Shown here: piece after piece, positions 61,104-64,000 of the stretch
How positions within the stretch are numbered: the stretch's first letter is position 1
Layout of the letters: every line of letters starts with the position of its first letter
Assembly (NCBI RefSeq): GCF_014646515.1
Contig: NZ_BMNK01000002.1
Span: 765,343-829,342, forward strand
From: Nonomuraea glycinis
Lineage (GTDB): Bacteria; Actinomycetota; Actinomycetes; Streptosporangiales; Streptosporangiaceae
Direction of reading: 5' to 3'
DNA length: 64,000 nt
Program-made: the position numbers and the translations under genes
The notes under the pieces: generated by a model
What the model saw: the letters and a program-made list of their open reading frames with translations, nothing else
Told to the model about the DNA's origin: nothing
The model's database searches: none

Positions 61104-62783
61104 ATGGCCCGCAACCGTGACCCTCTCGCCGGCATTTCCGCCATCGCCACGCCCCAGACCCAGCGGCTGCCCGGACGCACCGACCAGGTCAAGAACGCGG
61201 CAGGCGGCTACGTGTTCGCCAAGGACCTGTGGCAGCGCGTCGAGGACTTCCTGATCCTCGGCACCACGGGCGGCACGTACTACGTCAGCGAGAACAAGAT
61301 GACCGCCGACAACGCCGACGCGCTGTTCCAGGCGATCGCCGAGGACGGCCCGCGCGTCGTGCGGCTGCTCACCGACATCTCGACCGCGCGCCCGCCGCGC
61401 GCCCCGAAGCAGCGCCCGGCACTGTTCGCACTCGCCGCCGCCTACGCCAAGGGCGACGCGGCCACCCGCCAGGCCGCCAAGCTCGCGCTGCCGAAGGTGG
61501 CCCGCACCACCGACCACCTAGCCCAGTTCTTCGGCTACTACAAGAACCTCGGCGGCAAGCCGACCGCGCACGGCACGGCGCCGGTCGTCGGCCGGTCACT
61601 GCGGACCGCGCTCGCCTCCTGGTTCCTGTCCGGCGACGCGGACGACGTCGCCTTCCGGGTGTGCAAGGCCCGCCAGCGCAGGACGCCGCAGGGCGAGGCG
61701 TTCGACCTGCGCGACGTGCTGCGCATCGCCCACCCCAAGACCGACACCCCGGAGCGGGGAAGGCTGTTCGGCTGGATCGCCGGGAACGTCTCCGACGCCG
61801 ACGCACGCGACGTGCTGGAGTCGGTGGACCGGTTCCTCACCGCGAAGGCCGCCACTACCGCTCACCAGGCGATCAAGGTGGTGACCGAGCGGAAGGTGCC
61901 GTGGGAGTTCCTGCCGGATGCGATGCTGCGCGAGCCCGCCGTGTGGGACGCGCTGATCGACACGGTCGGCCTGACCGCGCTCATTCGCAACCTGTCCCGC
62001 ATGACCCGCATCGGCACGCTCAAGCCCATGAGCGGCGCGACGCGGCGCGCGGTCGCCCGGCTCACCGACCAGGCGGCGCTCCTTCGAGCGCGCATCCACC
62101 CGATGGACGCCTTCCTCGCGCTGCGCGTGTACGGCTCAGGCCGGTCCCGGCCGAACCCGCGCGCCGACGTACAGACGTGGACACCGGTCCCGGCGATCCT
62201 CGACGCGTTGGAGGAGACTTACGAGCTGTCGTTCGGCACCGTCGAGCCTTCCGGCCGGCGGCTGCTGGTCGCGGTGGACTCGTCAGGGTCGATGTCGGGC
62301 GGCTGGTCCGGCGGCGGCGTCGTGGTCGGCGGTTCCTCGATCGGTTCGCCGTACGAGGTCGGCTGCGCCCTGGCCGTCATGCTGGCCCGCATCGAGAAGG
62401 GGAACGTGCACGTCATCGACGTGGACACCGGTGTGCACGCCTCGAAGGTGACGCCGCGTACCAACCTGCGCGAGATCAAGAGCTGGCGGCCTTCGGGCGG
62501 CGGAACCGACCTGTCGCTGCCGTTCCGGTGGGCGCGTGAGCAGGGGATGGCGGTGGACGGGTTCGTCGTGTTCACCGACAACGAGACGTGGGCGGGACGG
62601 GCGCACCCGTCGCAGGAGCTCGACGCCTACCGGCGCTCGGTGGCGGCGGAGGCTCGGGTGGTGGTGGCGGCGATGACGGCGGCGGGCTACTCGATCAGCG
62701 ACCCCGCCGACGCGGGGGTGCTGAACGTGGCGGGCCTTGACGCGTCGCTGCCGCTGATCGTGAACGGCTTCGTCCGGGCGTAG
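61104..62783 (+). CDS. rsr: Ro60 homologue (Rsr), TROVE and vWA domains
   Basis: The bacterial orthologue of the Ro60 autoantigen, a ring-shaped RNA-binding protein that uses Y RNAs as regulators and, in characterised bacteria, tethers them to 3'-to-5' exoribonucleases such as PNPase. It has 559 residues, near the usual length. The TROVE ring covers about 15-370 (NAAGGYVFAKDLWQRVEDFLILGTTGGTYY at its start). The vWA domain follows with a full MIDAS: Asp392, Ser394 and Ser396 in DSSGSMSG, Thr468 in GGGTDLS and Asp492 in FTDNET. GGAGG lies 6 nt before the ATG. It is directly preceded by two Y RNAs. Its end overlaps the convergent MFS gene by 89 nt. Confidence 0.95.
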   Translation: MARNRDPLAGISAIATPQTQRLPGRTDQVKNAAGGYVFAKDLWQRVEDFLILGTTGGTYYVSENKMTADNADALFQAIAEDGPRVVRLLTDISTARPPRAPKQRPALFALAAAYAKGDAATRQAAKLALPKVARTTDHLAQFFGYYKNLGGKPTAHGTAPVVGRSLRTALASWFLSGDADDVAFRVCKARQRRTPQGEAFDLRDVLRIAHPKTDTPERGRLFGWIAGNVSDADARDVLESVDRFLTAKAATTAHQAIKVVTERKVPWEFLPDAMLREPAVWDALIDTVGLTALIRNLSRMTRIGTLKPMSGATRRAVARLTDQAALLRARIHPMDAFLALRVYGSGRSRPNPRADVQTWTPVPAILDALEETYELSFGTVEPSGRRLLVAVDSSGSMSGGWSGGGVVVGGSSIGSPYEVGCALAVMLARIEKGNVHVIDVDTGVHASKVTPRTNLREIKSWRPSGGGTDLSLPFRWAREQGMAVDGFVVFTDNETWAGRAHPSQELDAYRRSVAAEARVVVAAMTAAGYSISDPADAGVLNVAGLDASLPLIVNGFVRA

Positions 62784-63978
62784 CCAAGAGCACGACGCGG
62801 CCTCCGGCCAAGGCGATCACGGAGGCCGTGGCGCACAGGATCGCGGTCCACGCCAGGGTGGCCTCGGTCGAGGTGTGATCGGCGACCACACCGGCGATCC
62901 ACGGCCCGGCGGTCTGCCCGGCAGCGAACACCGTGGTGAAGGCCGCCAGCGTGGCGGTCCAGTCGGCGGGCGGGACGTTGCTCTTGATGAGGGCGGTGAT
63001 GGCCGCCGGGACGCCCATGAACGTCGCCCCATAGATGATCGCGGAGGCGAGGATGACGGGTGGCGCGGGTGCGACCAGCGCCAGCGCCGCGCCGCCGGCC
63101 AGCAGGGCGAGCAGGGTGGCCAGGGCCCGGGTGGCGGGCCACTCGGCGGTGGGGCGGCTCCACAGCGCGGGCGCCGCCACGACGGCCAGACCGAGCACCG
63201 TCCAGGTGAGCACCACCTGCCCGAGCGGGGCACGCTGGTCGGCGAGGTAGGCCGACAGGAACGTGATGTAGGTGATGTACCCGGCGGCGAACAGGAGGTA
63301 AGCCAGGGCAGCCCCCAGCAACGGGCGCACCCGAGCCCGCCCGGCCACGTCAGCATGCTCGCCCCCGCCCGTGCTCCCCCCACCCTCACGCGCCGCGCCT
63401 CCACTCCCCGCGCCCCCGCGCGCTGCGCCCCAACTCGCCGCGGCTGCCAGGGCGGCGGCGGTGGCCAGGCCGATCCAGGCCAGGCGCCAGTGGTTCCCCA
63501 GTGCGGGGATGCTCACGCCGCTGACGATGATGCCCAGCCCGGTGCCGGCGAAGTAGACGGTGATGGGCACGCTGGAGGCCGCGTGGGCGGCGACGCGTGA
63601 GGCGATCACGCCGCCCACGATGAACACCACCGCCCCTGCCGCCCCCGCCGCGGCCCGCGCGGTCAGCAGTGGCAGGTAGGCGTCGCTCGCCGCGGTGGCC
63701 GCCAGCGATACGGCCGTGAGCACCATGCCGATGCGGAAGGCGGCGGCGGTGCCCCAGCGGCGCACGATCGCGGCGGTCACCAGTGCGCCGAGGAGGTAGC
63801 CGAGCCCGTTGGCGGTGCTCATCGTCCCCGCCTCGGCCAGGGTCCAGCGCAGGTCCTCGCGCATGGCCGGCAGGAGCAGGCCGTAGGCGAAGCGCGCGAG
63901 CCCGAGCGCCGAAGCGGTGCCGAGCGCCAGCAGGCCCGCCTGCCACACCGCCCGTTCCAGCAGCGGTGCTCGCGTCAT
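62695..63978 (-). CDS. MFS transporter, YbfB/YjiJ-like
   Basis: A 12-helix major-facilitator permease, 427 residues, resembling the YbfB/YjiJ group (GLARFAYGLLLPAMREDLRWTLAEAGTMSTANGLGYLLG). The loop between helices 6 and 7 is a Gly/Ala/Ser-rich stretch, and the C-terminal 30 residues are Arg/Ser/Pro-rich. Those last codons overlap the end of rsr on the other strand; the tail looks unconserved, so the functional protein may end near the rsr stop. Substrate unknown. Confidence 0.87.
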   Translation of the reverse strand: MTRAPLLERAVWQAGLLALGTASALGLARFAYGLLLPAMREDLRWTLAEAGTMSTANGLGYLLGALVTAAIVRRWGTAAAFRIGMVLTAVSLAATAASDAYLPLLTARAAAGAAGAVVFIVGGVIASRVAAHAASSVPITVYFAGTGLGIIVSGVSIPALGNHWRLAWIGLATAAALAAAASWGAARGGAGSGGAAREGGGSTGGGEHADVAGRARVRPLLGAALAYLLFAAGYITYITFLSAYLADQRAPLGQVVLTWTVLGLAVVAAPALWSRPTAEWPATRALATLLALLAGGAALALVAPAPPVILASAIIYGATFMGVPAAITALIKSNVPPADWTATLAAFTTVFAAGQTAGPWIAGVVADHTSTEATLAWTAILCATASVIALAGGRVVLLATPGRSRSRSAAATRQGPPRSAPPRRRGR

Positions 63979-64000
63979 CGGTCCCGTCTCTCGGCGGCAG

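Overview
The window reads as chromosomal DNA of a high-GC filamentous actinomycete. The best guess is a member of the Streptosporangiales (Nonomuraea-like); this is inferred from gene content and strong GC bias, not from any rRNA or marker gene. Support includes an XRE/DUF5753 regulator next to a DUF574-type methyltransferase, a menaquinol-type QcrB, narGHJI with DosR-like boxes, a kinase/WD40 fusion, Tat-exported binding lipoproteins and a Ro60 homologue with Y RNAs. I found no rRNA, canonical tRNA, insertion sequence, prophage or CRISPR array.

Layout. 1-6.8 kb holds housekeeping-like genes: a truncated TPR/AAA+ ATPase, the XRE regulator facing a SAM methyltransferase, GTP cyclohydrolase I, a ferredoxin-reductase-type flavoprotein and a carboxyethyl-ornithine-synthase-like enzyme. 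6.9-13.9 kb is a sugar-use locus: a CUT1 ABC transporter (binding lipoprotein plus two permeases) divergent from a GH3 glycosidase and its LacI regulator, with matching operator-like sequences on both sides. 14.0-17.2 kb has an alpha/beta hydrolase and a Ser/Thr kinase fused to WD40 repeats. 17.2-26.3 kb is a second uptake operon: two unrecognised proteins, an Opp-type binding lipoprotein, a LacI regulator, two permeases, two ATPases and a secreted PLD-like protein, preceded by a good promoter and a perfect 24-bp palindrome. 26.3-33.4 kb carries a BON/SRPBCC membrane protein, a carotenoid oxygenase with a GntR/TetR hybrid regulator, and a two-component system flanked by two homologous tiny exported proteins. 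33.5-45.2 kb holds secreted enzymes (protease, PQQ-type sugar dehydrogenase, TIM-barrel isomerase), an unusual NTPase plus membrane-anchored receptor pair, an amidohydrolase and an M14 peptidase.

45.2-58.1 kb is respiratory and stress related: a stand-alone cytochrome b (QcrB), an HtrA-type lipoprotein protease, a TetR-controlled epimerase, a DUF3040 protein, narGHJI and a nitrate transporter. DosR-like GGGAC-N4-GTCCC motifs lie upstream of narG and narK, so nitrate respiration is probably induced by hypoxia or nitric oxide.

58.3-64 kb ends with a hydrolase, a class-C serine hydrolase, and the most notable system here: two tandem Y RNA genes directly upstream of rsr, which encodes the bacterial Ro60 protein. 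Each RNA has a long closing helix, a Ro60-binding-like bulge and a circularly permuted tRNA-like module. The rsr leader carries a small hairpin that repeats the same bulged helix, suggesting feedback by Ro60 on its own mRNA. An MFS transporter gene overlaps the 3' end of rsr tail to tail.
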